Under the pieces are notes generated by a model. That model was not told the origin of the DNA and made no database searches. It worked only from the letters and a program-made list of their open reading frames with translations. The position numbers were made by a program, and so were the translations under genes. Of a stretch of DNA of 64,000 nucleotides, positions 33,045-43,740 are shown piece after piece (position 1 is the first letter of the stretch; every line of letters begins with the position of its first letter). The stretch lies in assembly GCA_951217055.1 (NCBI GenBank), contig OX578280.1, positions 3,286,001-3,350,000 on the forward strand, in the 5' to 3' direction. This stretch comes from Gerris lacustris. Taxonomy: Eukaryota; Arthropoda; Insecta; Hemiptera; Gerridae.

Positions 33045-34018
33045 AATAATGAATTATCCCTAATATAAATTTCTTCCTTTAATAGGTGGGTAATCTAATC
33101 TAAAAACTGTCAAATAGTGCATGTGTCAGCCACTGAAAGCACCACCTGCTCAACATTTAACTTATATATCTCGTTATCTGGTCAAGCTCCCTCACTATCT
33201 TTCAATTTCTTGCATTTAACACGTTAACATATAACTAGTTAAACAAAGATCCTGAATACCCCTAATATTAAATTTGCTTACTGAATCATAAAACTATTTT
33301 TAGTTTAAAAAAATTGTAAAGCACTAGTCAATTTAATTATAGAATATACATATTTATAGACATGAAATGTAATCTAAATAATTTTAAGTACCTATTGTTA
33401 AAAAGTTTAAACTTTTTATTTATTTATTGCCAAAATTAAGTGTTTTGTTATTGTGTTGTATTGTCCTAATCAATTGAAATAATATTAATTTTACTAAAAA
33501 GATAAAATATTCTACAGAAAATTGTTATGTGTATGTAAGGTTGTAGGTAAATGATTATTTATGTTTTTTGTTTGTATATTTTATATATGTAAGTAAACGA
33601 TAGTGATAAGCCTTATTGTTATCAGAAACACAGATAATTTTATCTCAGTAAAATATAATAAGAGTTAGTCAGTGACTAGGAGTCAAATAGACAACTTCTC
33701 CTGACTCACCTATTAATTTTGTTTGTTTGTTTTAAAAAACTGACGACTTAACTTATTAATGATTTTTAACTACATAGACAATGAGGTAAATACTTTTAAT
33801 TTTTATTTTTTATTTGAATATTAAAGTCACCATTAAAATAGTTAACATTTTTTATTTTTTATTGATTAATTAATTTTGAATACTATCCACACTGATTATT
33901 GAACTAATTATTTTGTGAATTTAAGATTGTATTGAAAAGATAATTGTTGAAATATAAAAATTTCAGGTTATATGATGTTCCAAATTTAAGAACGAAATAT
34001 TACCTAATAACTTATAAT
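33045..34018. other. No recognised feature
   Basis: Very AT-rich, no supported gene, RNA or repeat. Confidence 0.5.
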
Positions 34019-34283
34019 AGTTAATTATGCACCTAGGGAGTAAAGTAAGCCATTATTCCCTGAGCGTTGGTTCTTGAGGCGAAGCCGAAGGAATTAGAAT
34101 TTTTAATTCCCTCGGCTGCGCCTCGGGAATAACTCTCGAGGGGAATAATGGCACTTTACTCACGAGGTACATACAATATTATATCTCCAGTAGAAAAAAG
34201 ATTCACATTTTCGTCCATTGCACAGTTTTTATTTAATATTTTAATAAATAACAATAATTATTAGCACTTTTAATAGCAGATAT

Positions 34284-36072
34284 TTTGGAACACGACTCGT
34301 AGAATCCTAAACCACAAAATAAATCCCTCTCCTCTCCGAAAACCCGATCTTTCATGGGCAAAAAGCAATACAGAAAAAGCTGAACTTTTTGGTCAACACC
34401 TCTCAAACCTTTTTACTCCCCATCCTGATATTCTTGATCATACTCATTCTTTAACAATAGATGAAGACCTCACCATTCCTCTTCAACTCTCCCCCCCTCC
34501 TAGAGCTTTCCATCCATCAGATGTTATATACGTAATTAAAAACCTTCCTTCAAATAAAGCCCCTGGTTACGACTTAATTACCTCAAGTATCCTAAAACAA
34601 CTTCCCAAGAAAGGAATCCTCTACTTAACCCAAATCTACAACTCTGTTCTCCGAACTACCTACTTTCCTACTCTCTGGAAATTTGCAAAAATAATTATGA
34701 TCCCTAAACCATCAAAACCTTCCCACATTCCCACCTCCTATAGACCTATCAGCCTCCTTTCTGTCATGGGTAAAATTCTGGAAAAATTACTTCTTCGGCG
34801 TATTTACCCCATCATAGAGTCCTTAAATATAATCCCAAATCACCAACTAGGTTTCCGATCCTTTCACTCAACCATTCAACAATGTCACAGAGTTGTAGAT
34901 ATCATCTCATCTACCCTTGAGCGGAAAAAGTACTGCTCAGCTGTCTTCCTGGATGAAGCTCAAGCTTTCGACAGGGTCTGGCACGCTGGCTTACTCTGGA
35001 AACTCAAGGGTATACTCCCATTTACCTATTACCTCATCCTTAAATCATATTTAGAAAACCGTTTTTACCATGTTTCCTATAATTCCTCAACATCTCCTAT
35101 TTACCCTATAAATGCAGGGGTACCCCAAGGTAGCATCCTTGCTCCCTTCTTATATAATATTTTCACCCATGATATCCCTCAACACCCTTCCACCATCCTT
35201 GCTTCCTTTGCAGACGACAAATGTATACTTTCCACCCATAAAAATTCTCACGTTGCGTCTGATCTCATTCATGAACACCTCTATCTTCTTGAAATATGGC
35301 TAAACAAATGGAGAATAAAAATAAACGAGAGTAAAAGTGTTCATGTGACCTTCTCCTTAAGACACGGAAACTGCGAACCTCTATTCCTTAACCATATCCT
35401 AATTCCACACCATAGTACCGTCCGCTACCTTGGCTTATACCTTGATCGTAGACTCACATGGGCACACCACACATTAACACTACGCAAACGCATCAACACA
35501 CGCTATAAACTTTTACATAGACTCCTCAACAAAAAATCCAAACTCAACACACATAACAAAATACTAATATACAACACAATTCTCAAACCTGCATGGACAT
35601 ATGGCATCGAACTATGGGGCTGCACCAAACGCTCCAATTCCTACCGCATCCAATCCTTACAGTCAAAGATCCTCAGAACTATAGTAAATGCACCCTATTA
35701 CGTATCCAACCAAATCCTACACACTGACCTAAACGTCCCATTTGTCCGAGACCTAGCTATTTCCCGCTATAGATCCTTCCACCACTCAGTCTCCCTCCAC
35801 ACAAATCCTTTGATCCAAAACCTGTCATTCCAAACCATTCCTGACAATCCTCCTAGGCGATTGAAGCGGCAATGGCCCCGAGATCTATTATGATATAAGA
35901 CATTTGTTAATTTAAAGAATTTATGCGAAGTCAATAAGCTCTGTCACTGGACAGGAGTCTTATATCTGTCAATTTAAATCAAGCTATACAATCAAATTAT
36001 CATTATTGCTTATAACATGTAAAACTGTAGTTGCAATATTCAATAAAAAGTTAAAAAAAAAAAAAAAAAAAA
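34284..36072 (+). mobile_element. Jockey-type LINE, 5'-truncated
   Basis: A LINE copy of about 1.79 kb inserted in K. Direct repeats AATAGCAGATAT at 34272-34283 and 36073-36084 are a 12-bp target duplication, matching a single copy in uninterrupted K repeats. It ends in a run of about 22 A (around 36051-36074). The 5' end begins inside the ORF2 coding region, the usual outcome of incomplete target-primed reverse transcription. Confidence 0.9.
34286..35893 (+). CDS. Non-LTR retrotransposon reverse transcriptase, 5'-truncated
   Basis: ORF2-type reverse transcriptase of a Jockey-like LINE, which would copy its RNA into DNA at a nicked chromosomal target. The frame is open from the insertion point at 34286 for 535 codons, with no stop until TGA at 35891-35893. 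The first ATG is only at 34697, codon 138, so that ATG is not the natural start. Counting from 34286: NKAPGYD (about 90-96), SYRPISLL (151-158), FLDEAQAFD with the first catalytic Asp (221-229), GVPQGS (278-283), FADD with the catalytic Asp pair (308-311) and YLGLYLD (381-387). The thumb follows, ending near PPRRLKRQWPRD. The N-terminal endonuclease is absent, so the copy cannot move by itself. The open frame indicates recent insertion. Confidence 0.9.
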   Translation, partial: WNTTRRILNHKINPSPLRKPDLSWAKSNTEKAELFGQHLSNLFTPHPDILDHTHSLTIDEDLTIPLQLSPPPRAFHPSDVIYVIKNLPSNKAPGYDLITSSILKQLPKKGILYLTQIYNSVLRTTYFPTLWKFAKIIMIPKPSKPSHIPTSYRPISLLSVMGKILEKLLLRRIYPIIESLNIIPNHQLGFRSFHSTIQQCHRVVDIISSTLERKKYCSAVFLDEAQAFDRVWHAGLLWKLKGILPFTYYLILKSYLENRFYHVSYNSSTSPIYPINAGVPQGSILAPFLYNIFTHDIPQHPSTILASFADDKCILSTHKNSHVASDLIHEHLYLLEIWLNKWRIKINESKSVHVTFSLRHGNCEPLFLNHILIPHHSTVRYLGLYLDRRLTWAHHTLTLRKRINTRYKLLHRLLNKKSKLNTHNKILIYNTILKPAWTYGIELWGCTKRSNSYRIQSLQSKILRTIVNAPYYVSNQILHTDLNVPFVRDLAISRYRSFHHSVSLHTNPLIQNLSFQTIPDNPPRRLKRQWPRDLL

Positions 36073-36413
36073 AATAGCAGATATAAGAGATTCAATATTA
36101 AAAACAAATAAGAATTGGAATTAAACTCAAATAGAAGGTTATTTAGATGCAGGTTATAATGTTGTAAACAAATAAACATGGTCAAAAAAGCGCAGTGCCG
36201 CCAACCTGATTTCGACAACTTCATTACATTAGCCATAGATTTTCTACTATTTATAAAATAATTAAGTTGCAATCTTTACTTTTTTGCCCTACTTTACTTT
36301 TTCGCCCTACTTATACTTTTTCTCCCTACTTTTTGAATTAGGGATGAAAAGACCTGTTTTAGTCCCTCTTAACTAATTCAAAATCATAACTTTTTTTCCC
36401 TACTGGAGATAAA

Positions 36414-37029
36414 TGAGTTTTTTATTTACCTCTATAACCACAAAGAGTTTTTAAATATTCATAAGAAAGGGGACAACATATATTTATATTAATATATATT
36501 ATATAAAATGGATAAAACTATAGTTTCGTTATATTAAACGTTCGAAATTATAAAAACCATTTTACCAATTTTCCCCTATCTTTTTAAGAGTAGTCAAAGA
36601 ATTTTTCATATTATAAAGAAAACTCCTAGTGTTTCCCTCTTAACCCCCCCCCCCCCCCGTAATGTTGAAAAAGTTGAGCATATGTGTGGGAAGGATTGTT
36701 TGCAGTAACCCCTTATCTTTGGAGAGACAAGAGATGTATGGATGTTTGCACACTAAACAAAGTGGGTTTAGGGGACACTTCCCCCTCGATATTTTACTGT
36801 GCCTTATGTACGACCCCCAAATATTGGTTTTGTAGGGGTCGGATTATTTTCAGTATCATGTCCAAACTTATATTGCTATATTGATGACTGATCGCTATAC
36901 ATTTCTTTATTATATCGAGTAGTAGGTATTTTAGAGCATTAGGTCTTCATTGTTATTGAATAGATACATCATGCTGGTATCCCTTTACTCCCATTTCCTT
37001 TAGTGTTATAAAGTGAAGTAATTATTTAT
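36414..37029. other. No gene; C-run
   Basis: A run of C lies at about 36643-36658 and a short repeat-like GACCCCCAAATATTGG near 36815. No supported coding signal. Confidence 0.45.
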
Positions 37030-38015
37030 GTATGTCACAATTTATTTATTAGTGCTAAAAATATTATGTCACTGTGAGTAATAACAAAAAATTTCATTCA
37101 CATACTATCAAAAATGAATCAAGTTTTTTTTTAAAGAAAAGTAGCATCCTGGTTAATGCTAAAAATCACAGGGAAGTATACTTGTGTCCAAGTACTTTTA
37201 GTGTTTCATAGAGTATTAAGCATATACGTTATTATACTATGAAATAACATTTATTTATTATCCCATCCTGCTCTACATGAAAATAAACAAATATACATAT
37301 TTTACGATTTTGTTAGTATTCATACTACAAAATTAAATTATAATTATTATTAACTACGGGAAAAAGACAGAGAAAAATACACTCCAGCGCTGGGATTTGA
37401 TCCACAGGCCTCTATATTTCCAGTATAGCGCTCTACCAACTAAGCTAAGCAGGAGAATGATTTTCTCTGACGCTAATGATACCTTGTCCCGAATTTAAGC
37501 TTTCAATTTTCCACAAATCTGAGAAGTCAACATTAATGACATAGAACTTAGACCGAGAAATAACGCTTATAATTATAAAGTACCCAATTAGTACCTATAC
37601 CTAGTACAATCAATTAGAAATTCATATTTTACGATTTTGATAGTATTCATACTACGGAAAGATTAAATTTTAATTTAAATCAAATTATAATTATTATTAA
37701 CTACGGGAAACAGACAGAAAAATACACTCCAGCGCTGGGATTTGAACCACAGGCGTCTATATGTCATACTTATTTATTAGTCTAAAAATATTATGTCACT
37801 GTGAGTTAACAAAAAATTTCATTCACAAACTATAAACAATGAATCAAGTCTTAATTTTAAAAAGGAAAAATAAGTAGCATCCTTGTTGATGTTAAAAGTA
37901 CTTGCGTCCAAGTACTTTTAGTGTTTCATAGGGTATTAAGCATATACGTTATTATACTATGAAATAACATTTATTTATGTTCCCATCCTGCTCTACATGA
38001 AAATAAACAAATATA
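37030..38015 (+). repeat. Circularly permuted duplication (U-V ... V-U)
   Basis: Module U (about 37030-37290: ATTATGTCACTGTGAGT ... CCCATCCTGCTCTACATGAA) is followed by V (about 37290-37425: TTTTACGATTTTGTTAGTAT ... CCAGCGCTGGGATTTGATCC). After about 200 bp, V recurs (37623-37760) and is then followed directly by U (37762-38015). The order change U-V then V-U within one strand is what a circular or tandem intermediate would leave. Confidence 0.7.
37383..37452 (-). repeat. tRNA-like segment (SINE head or tRNA pseudogene)
   Basis: On the minus strand TAGCTTAGTTGGTAGAGCGC resembles the D-arm and A box of a tRNA. CTATA-CTGGAAA-TATAG forms an anticodon-like stem-loop, and GGATCAAATCC sits where the B box belongs. 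The partial second copy at 37730-37757 has GGTTCAAATCC, a better B box. The acceptor ends do not pair, so it is not a working tRNA. Confidence 0.5.
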
Positions 38016-38160
38016 AAAAAATAAAGGGTACCTGGTTCGATCCCCCGGGGGGTCACAAAGATTTTAATGGTAATGTCATCAAGATAAATTAAAGTTATTC
38101 GAAAAATGTTCACCGCCATATAATAAGGAATTTCCATATGAATTATTTCAAAATTTTAGG
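38016..38160. other. Possible B-box fragment
   Basis: CCTGGTTCGATCCCCCGG (38031-38048) matches the polymerase III B-box consensus within a small hairpin. No matching A box is seen, so this is at most a SINE remnant. Confidence 0.35.
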
Positions 38161-38515
38161 ACTAGCCGTTAAAGGGTGGTTGGGGGGGGGGCATTTTTTG
38201 TTGGGTATATTTTAACTCATTAAACCAATGAAGAATGCAAAATTTAAAAAAGGATGTATACATTTGTAACCTACTCAGGAGCTTACATTTGATACCCCGC
38301 TCGAAAATTAAAAAAAATTATATGACCAAGCGCAAGCGCATTTAAATTTTTATCTTCTCTATATTTTTCCAATGAGTGGGTCAAAAAGTTTTCAAATACG
38401 CCAGTATTTCAAATTCAACTTTTGTTTAGATTAACGGTTCGGGAGATATGAACTAAAGAGTGACGGACGGACAGACATATCACCCGGGTTTAGAGTAGGA
38501 TCTACGAATCCCTAA
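38160..38515 (+). repeat. F-type repeat
   Basis: G-run, TTTGTAACCTACTCAGGAGC, TTGATACCCCGCTCGAAAAT, then ACGGTTCGGGAGATATGAAC, GACGGACGGACAGACA and a weak terminal hairpin (GGGTTTA...GAATCCC). Related in layout to 7120-7985 and 48780-49000. Confidence 0.6.
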
Positions 38516-38764
38516 AAATGAATTATTGTTCTTGTCTGTTAGACTTTATTAAGTAGTGCAGATGCAATTTTGAAATCTGTCTTTAACCATGAAGTAGTTA
38601 TATTATAATGCTGAAGTCGAAAAGAAGATTTTATCAAAGCCAATAATAAACTTTTAGATTGTCAACAATATATTGTTTACTTTGGAACTAAAACCAGTTC
38701 GAGAGTTAAAAGATCCAGTTATTAATTTCAAGATTAAATCTTTTAGCAGAAAACATATTTTCAG

Positions 38765-39013
38765 AGTTTATGAGGTGGTTAGAGGAGTATGGTTATTCTG
38801 AACATGTATGCCAAATATCGTCAAAATCGGCCCAGTAAATTAGGCTCCACGCTTCTGCACAGATGACAGTCGACAGACAGACATATTTAAAAACCTACTT
38901 TTTTAGACTCAGAGGACATCATAACTTTTAAATCTATCAAAATCACATAATCGAATTTTCACGCCATCACAATACTTTCTCTTTAAATTACTTTCTCTTT
39001 AAATGAGAAAGTA
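38765..39013 (+). repeat. E repeat, 3' half
   Basis: From TCAGAGTTTATGAGG through GCCAAATATCGTCAAAATCGG and ACAGTCGACAGACAGAC to the terminal hairpin. The hairpin region TACTTTCTCTTTAAAT is duplicated (38971-39013). Confidence 0.7.
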
Positions 39014-39034
39014 AAAAATGGGAAAAAATTAAAC

Positions 39035-39560
39035 AAGAAATAGTATATTATGTTACTAGGCTGTGAAGTGAGTTTTTTCTTTACCGCGGCAATTACATTT
39101 ACTTTCGTGCGAAGCGAGACAGTAAATATTGCCAAGGTAAAGAAAAAACACTTCACAGTCGCGTAACATATGCTATTTTTTCCGAGGTAGCAGACAATGA
39201 AAAAACATTAAATATTAATCATTAATCAATATATAATAATAACAAATATTAGTACATACTTAAGACTTAAAAAATGAAACCTTAAAATGAGGTTACACTA
39301 TAAGAAAAAATAAATAAAACGCATTGACATCTAGCGGATTTTTATCGTACTATAAGCATTTCTACAAAGACTGCAGCACTACTAACGGAAGTTTTGACAA
39401 CTACCCGCCGGAAATTAAAAATCTTTTAGTGCCTAGGACGTAAAAGATTTTTTCATTACAGCTAGGAGTAATGAAAAGATTTTTTAAGTCCACGTAATGA
39501 AAAAATTGATTTTAGCTATTTTTTTTAGGCTCTAAAGTTACTATTTTACAGCCTACCACG
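39035..39560 (+). mobile_element. J element with long terminal hairpin
   Basis: The left end folds into a stem-loop of about 140 bp (39038-39180): AGTATATTATGTTAC, CTGTGAAGTG, TTTTCTTTACC and ATTTACT on one arm pair with ACAGTAAAT, GGTAAAGAAAA, CACTTCACAG and GTAACATATGCTAT on the other. The tip is around GCGAAGCGAGA. A second hairpin near the right end pairs TTTTCATTAC with GTAATGAAAA. The end TTTTACAGCCTACCACGG matches the inverted start TAGGCTGTG. Copies also at 44050-44560 and 48240-48775. Confidence 0.7.
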
Positions 39561-40139
39561 GGCAAAATATATTTCCTAATAATTCGATAGAGGAAAGATA
39601 AAAGAAAAATCAGAGAATCTACAAGAGAAAATATATAATTAAGAGTTAATCATGTCGTTACTTATAGAAAGCATTGCACAACATTTCCTTTTTGTTATAA
39701 AAGATAAAGCAGGGTAGAAGTTATAAAGTCGTGCTTTGATGAATCATTTCGTGAATCATGCTGAAGCAAATAACAGTAGAGTGGATATCGTGACAAAGTT
39801 ACCAACATTCCACAGAATAAGCTAACAATGATCTATATTATCTGATGTTGATACGATATAGTGGTGGATAATAATAAAACAATCTTGCCTTTGTCAACTT
39901 GCAAATGACATTGTAAATTTTTTCCTCATTTTTCCCTCTTCAGTAACATTCAAACGTACCTGCAACATAATTAAAATTATTATAAATAACCGATAAATAA
40001 TTTGTACATTAATAAATTTAATAAAAAAAAAAAAAAAAAAATCAGTCATGCATCATGACTAAATAAGCAAATTTTCAAAGGAATCTGCGTATTATTGACT
40101 TATGATAATATAGGGAAATTTTGGTTTAGAATTTGGATG
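39561..40139. other. No gene; A-run
   Basis: No supported feature apart from an A-run at 40022-40040. Confidence 0.45.
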
Positions 40140-40290
40140 GGTGAAAAAAAAGTTTGGTACACAGAGGATATACGGGGTACAAAAGCCAAAATAGTATTTA
40201 CTCTTCAAGATGCATAAGATTAAGAGTACAGTAATTGTTGTTATTGTGTACATTTTTGTCATATTTTCATATAAGAGGGGGTTAAAAATG
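40140..40290 (+). repeat. G repeat fragment
   Basis: AGTTTGGTACACAGAGGATA, ACGGGGTACAAAAG, AGAGTACAGTAATTGTTGTT and ATATTTTCATATAAGAGGGG match the G core in order. Both ends are missing. Confidence 0.65.
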
Positions 40291-40748
40291 GAAAAACACG
40301 TTTTTATGCTATTTTTGACCCTAAATTATGCTATATGAACTCCAAAAATTCTGGCCATCCTTTCTTTTGATCTTATTGAAATTTTAAAATTTGTTTGGAT
40401 TTTGTAAGTGCATCCTAGCGTGAGATATCGTCTGGAGTGACAAATACATACATACATAAAAAATGTGTTAAATTTCAGGAATAGAAAAAATGGATTTCCA
40501 TGAAGAAAATGTTCAAAAATTTACATTAAAAAAATTTTGAAGCCATTGCAATAGCTTAATTTTCTTCAAAAATTCGCTAAACGGTGTAAATAAAATAAAA
40601 TAATATAATATTATAAACGGGATATACATTGCGGAAAAAACAGGATATTTTAAGTTTACCTTGCGCACATAACATAGGGCTCAACACACTACAACTAAGT
40701 GGTCATGTACAATAGAAATTTTAAGGTTAGAACCGTAGGATGGGGGTA

Positions 40749-41373
40749 CTTCTTTAGATTGTTACTCCCCTACGTTTCTTAGAATATAAAATAATTCATA
40801 CTAAATAACTATTGACAAAGGTATGTTTAATCTAATGTTCATGGGGACAAAGGAATATCACACTTCTGTTTTTATAAGAGGAGTAACAATCTAAAGAAGA
40901 ACATTCCATGCACCTTCTTTAGACTGTTACTCCCCTACGTTTTTTAGAATATAAATTATTCATACTAAATAACTATTGACAAAGGTATGTTTAATCTAAT
41001 GTTCATGGGGACAAAGGAATATCACACTTCTGTTTTTATAAGAGGAGTAACAATCTAAAGAAGAACATTCCATGCACCTTCTTTAGATTGTTACTACCCC
41101 CTGTTTATTTTTAAAGGGAGTAACAATCTAAAGAAGAACATTCCATACACCTTCTTTAGATTGTTACTCCCTTACGTTTTTTAGAATATAAATGATTCAT
41201 ACTAAATAACTATTGATAAAGGTATGTTTAATCTAATGTTCATGGGGACAAAGGAATATCACACTTCTGTTTTTATAAGAGGAGTAACAATCTAAAGAAG
41301 AACATTCCATAAACCTTCTTTAGATTGTTACTACCCCCTGTTTATTTTTAAAGGGAGTAACAATCTAAAGAAG
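40749..41373. repeat. Tandem array of five inverted-repeat elements
   Basis: Each unit starts CTTCTTTAGATTGTTACTCC and ends with the exact inverse GGAGTAACAATCTAAAGAAG. Units are 40749-40899, 40914-41063, 41078-41136, 41151-41300 and 41315-41373, in the order long, long, short, long, short. Every junction is the 14-bp linker AACATTCCAT(G/A)(C/A)AC. Long units share one interior (GTTTAATCTAATGTTCATGG); short units are deletion forms with TTTATTTTTAAAGG. Confidence 0.9.
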
Positions 41374-41984
41374 TGCTTATAATTCAAAGCTTGAGGTTTT
41401 CCCCATGGAGAATAGCCCTCGCAGATAAGTTAAGAAGGGTTGATTTATTTATTGAGGTTCTAGTTTAAATGAAACTTGAACTATATTGATCTTGTGAAAG
41501 TACATTGTGACATGAATTAATGTAGGTATGTATTTTCATGTATATAATTCCAGTGAAGGGAGTATTATGTGAGAATATTATTCTAGGCTAGATGGTGCAT
41601 AGTTCCAGTTGTGGGAGTCATTTGTATTCAAAGGATCTAACAGGTGTTCCATACCAAGCATGCCTTAGCTATTAACTCCAGTCCTAGCTTTCAATCTCAC
41701 CGTTCCACAATGCCTCGGATATTTTGCATTCAAACCCCCAGATGTTTGGCATTCACATCCGAGTAGCTTTAATGGTGTAAAGAATCTCTTTTCAATAAAA
41801 CACTGACTGCTACAGCAATGAGAGAAAAACAAAGCATATACGTGGGTGGGTTCAGTCCTAACTATAAATTCATATTGCTAGTACTTTAATAGTACAAGAT
41901 GACATTACGTTATTATTTATGCTGTCTACAATTCACAACTATCAACATTAGATTGACACCTCAAATTCAGTATAGGAATTTATG
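41374..41984. other. No recognised feature
   Basis: No frame or repeat I can support. It lies just downstream (minus strand) of a LINE relic and could include its 3' untranslated region. Confidence 0.4.
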
Positions 41985-43445
41985 AAATAATTTATGAGGG
42001 GATAAATTTATTTCTTTTACGAATTTTAGTGTGAGTTTAATCATTTTTAAATTTGAGAAAAGGATGGTCTTGTTTTTTTTTTATTTTCATCTTGAATTTC
42101 TTGTATTTTAAGTACTTGGTATAATTTATTTCTTTCTGATTTATATTTCGGACATTCCAATAGGATGTGAGTTATATTTTCTTTTTTTTCAGGACAGGTA
42201 TTAAATTATGTTGGCACTAGTACTTAGTACTTATTAGTCCTATCATATAGTGGTATTGAATGCATCGTGCATGGTAACTTCTTAATCTATTAATTTTGAT
42301 TTGGTATTTTGACGTGGTAGTTTTTTTTCCCAAAATCATGGTTTAAGTGGAACTTTTTTGACAATTGATTTGAAATTTCTTGCTTTTTCTGGTTCTTCTT
42401 GCAGTTTTATATTCCATTTTTAATAACATCATCTTTTTGGATAGTGTTATGGTTATGAGGTCTCTTGTTGGTAGGGTTACCATACGTCCGGATTTCGTCC
42501 GGACTGTCCGGATTTGAAACATTTGTCCGGTTTTGCCTCCGGATTTTAAAAAAAATCAGAAAGCTAAATGGGTTTCCCTAACAAAAGAAGAAACTCCAAA
42601 AACTCATGAGAATGGAAATAAATATTTGAAGCATTTTCTAGAAGAAATATCTCTTTTTTAATATATTTAAAATAGTAGAATTCGCCATGTGTCTGCCTGG
42701 TACTTATAGGCTCCCACTGAACGTATTTTGTTAATGATTTTGCTATTTGGACGCCTAAAAGGGGAAGATTATCTCTGTCAGTTGTAAAAGAGCTTCATAA
42801 TATTAAAGCAAATTCTATCATCACATGCTCAGAATTCCACGACAAAATCAAAAATGACTACAAGCCTTTACTAAGGAAAATTAGTTCATCTGAAAAGTAT
42901 GATGGACCCAGCAGATACTTGCTAAAGTTGAATATGATATTAATAGATATTATCAAATATTGCATTCATAAATTTATATATAACGTAATTATATACATAA
43001 TTTGTAACTTATTTACTTTCCCAATTAACACATAAAAAAATGTATATAGATATATATATTTTTTTTTTGCAATTTCTCCTCTGACCTCCCGGTATTGTTT
43101 TGTCAGATTATTGCGTAGGGGTTTTGGCAAGTTCGTCTGCTTCCTCGTTTCCTTTAATTCCTTGATGTGATTTGACCCATATAAAGTCTATTTCTTTATT
43201 GTTTCTTCTTATTTCTGCTATATTGTTTAAAATATTCATGAAGATGTGATCCAAGTGTGTAGTGTATGAAATGTTGTCAAGTTTTTTTAAGAACGCCCTG
43301 GTTGTCACATGCTATCGTGTATTTGTTATAGTTAATTTGTAATGTGTTAATGTATTCTAGTGCTTGTAGAATGGCTAAACTTTCTAATGTATGTGTACTA
43401 GTATGTTGAGGGCATGAGTAGCCGATGCCTTGTTTTAATTAGGGG
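41985..43445 (-). pseudogene. LINE ORF2 relic (RNase H to C-terminus), split by hAT
   Basis: Minus-strand frames give an RNase H domain: GYSCPQHTSTHTLESLAILQ, ACDNQGVLKK, then IDFIWVKSHQGIKGNEEAD and ELAK (43108-43440), with one frameshift in an A-run. After a gap, frames near 42440-42060 give FKSIVKKVPLKPW, then RLRSYHARC, then KENITHILLECPKY and LKFVKEINL, which is the usual C-terminal zinc-knuckle-like region of I/Jockey-group LINEs. RNase H would remove template RNA after reverse transcription. The reverse transcriptase itself is missing upstream. Stops and frameshifts make it dead. Confidence 0.75.
42472..43090 (+). pseudogene. hAT-like transposase C-terminal relic inserted in LINE
   Basis: The left end GGGTTACCATACGTCCGGAT with repeated GTCCGGATTT motifs resembles hAT termini. 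Frames at about 42705-42960 read APTERIF, then W-PKRGRLSLSVVKELHNIK, then CSEFHDKIKNDYKPLLRKIS and SSEKY, the pattern of the hAT C-terminal dimerisation domain and tail in arthropod copies, with one frameshift after ERIF. No matching right terminus or target duplication is seen, so the copy is truncated. It separates the two parts of the LINE relic. Confidence 0.55.
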
Positions 43446-43740
43446 TCATAATAAGAATATCCTGTTAAGTTTTGTTAACTACTGTTTTGGTATATACTTT
43501 GATTTAAGTAAGGTAAAAGAGCATTGTAGCTATTGTTTAGTAATTTATTAAATATATTTAAAAGTAATCAATACTTTTAGCTACCAAGGATTATGCTCAC
43601 TTCCTTAGTTTCAGACTGAATATAATATATTATACGTAACTCATTCGAAAGGCAAGCTATTTAAAAAAATAAAATCAGAATTATTTTAAAAGAAAACCCC
43701 TTGAAGAAATAAACATTATGCACGTGATAGAAAATAGTAA

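Larger units (their letters stand above)
34019..36413 (+). mobile_element. K repeat interrupted by a LINE
   Basis: Head at about 34019-34190 (one GC-rich unit is inverted here, CCCTCGGCTGCGCCTCGGG). The body starts at ATCTCCAGTAGAAAAAAG, breaks at 34283 and resumes at 36073, ending TCCCTACTGGAGATAAA. Other K copies read through AATAGCAGATATAAGAGATTC, the empty site. Confidence 0.8.

Noticed and set aside
37383..37452. Functional tRNA gene
   Set aside because: D- and anticodon-like arms are present but the acceptor stem does not pair and a second degraded copy exists nearby; better read as SINE or pseudogene.
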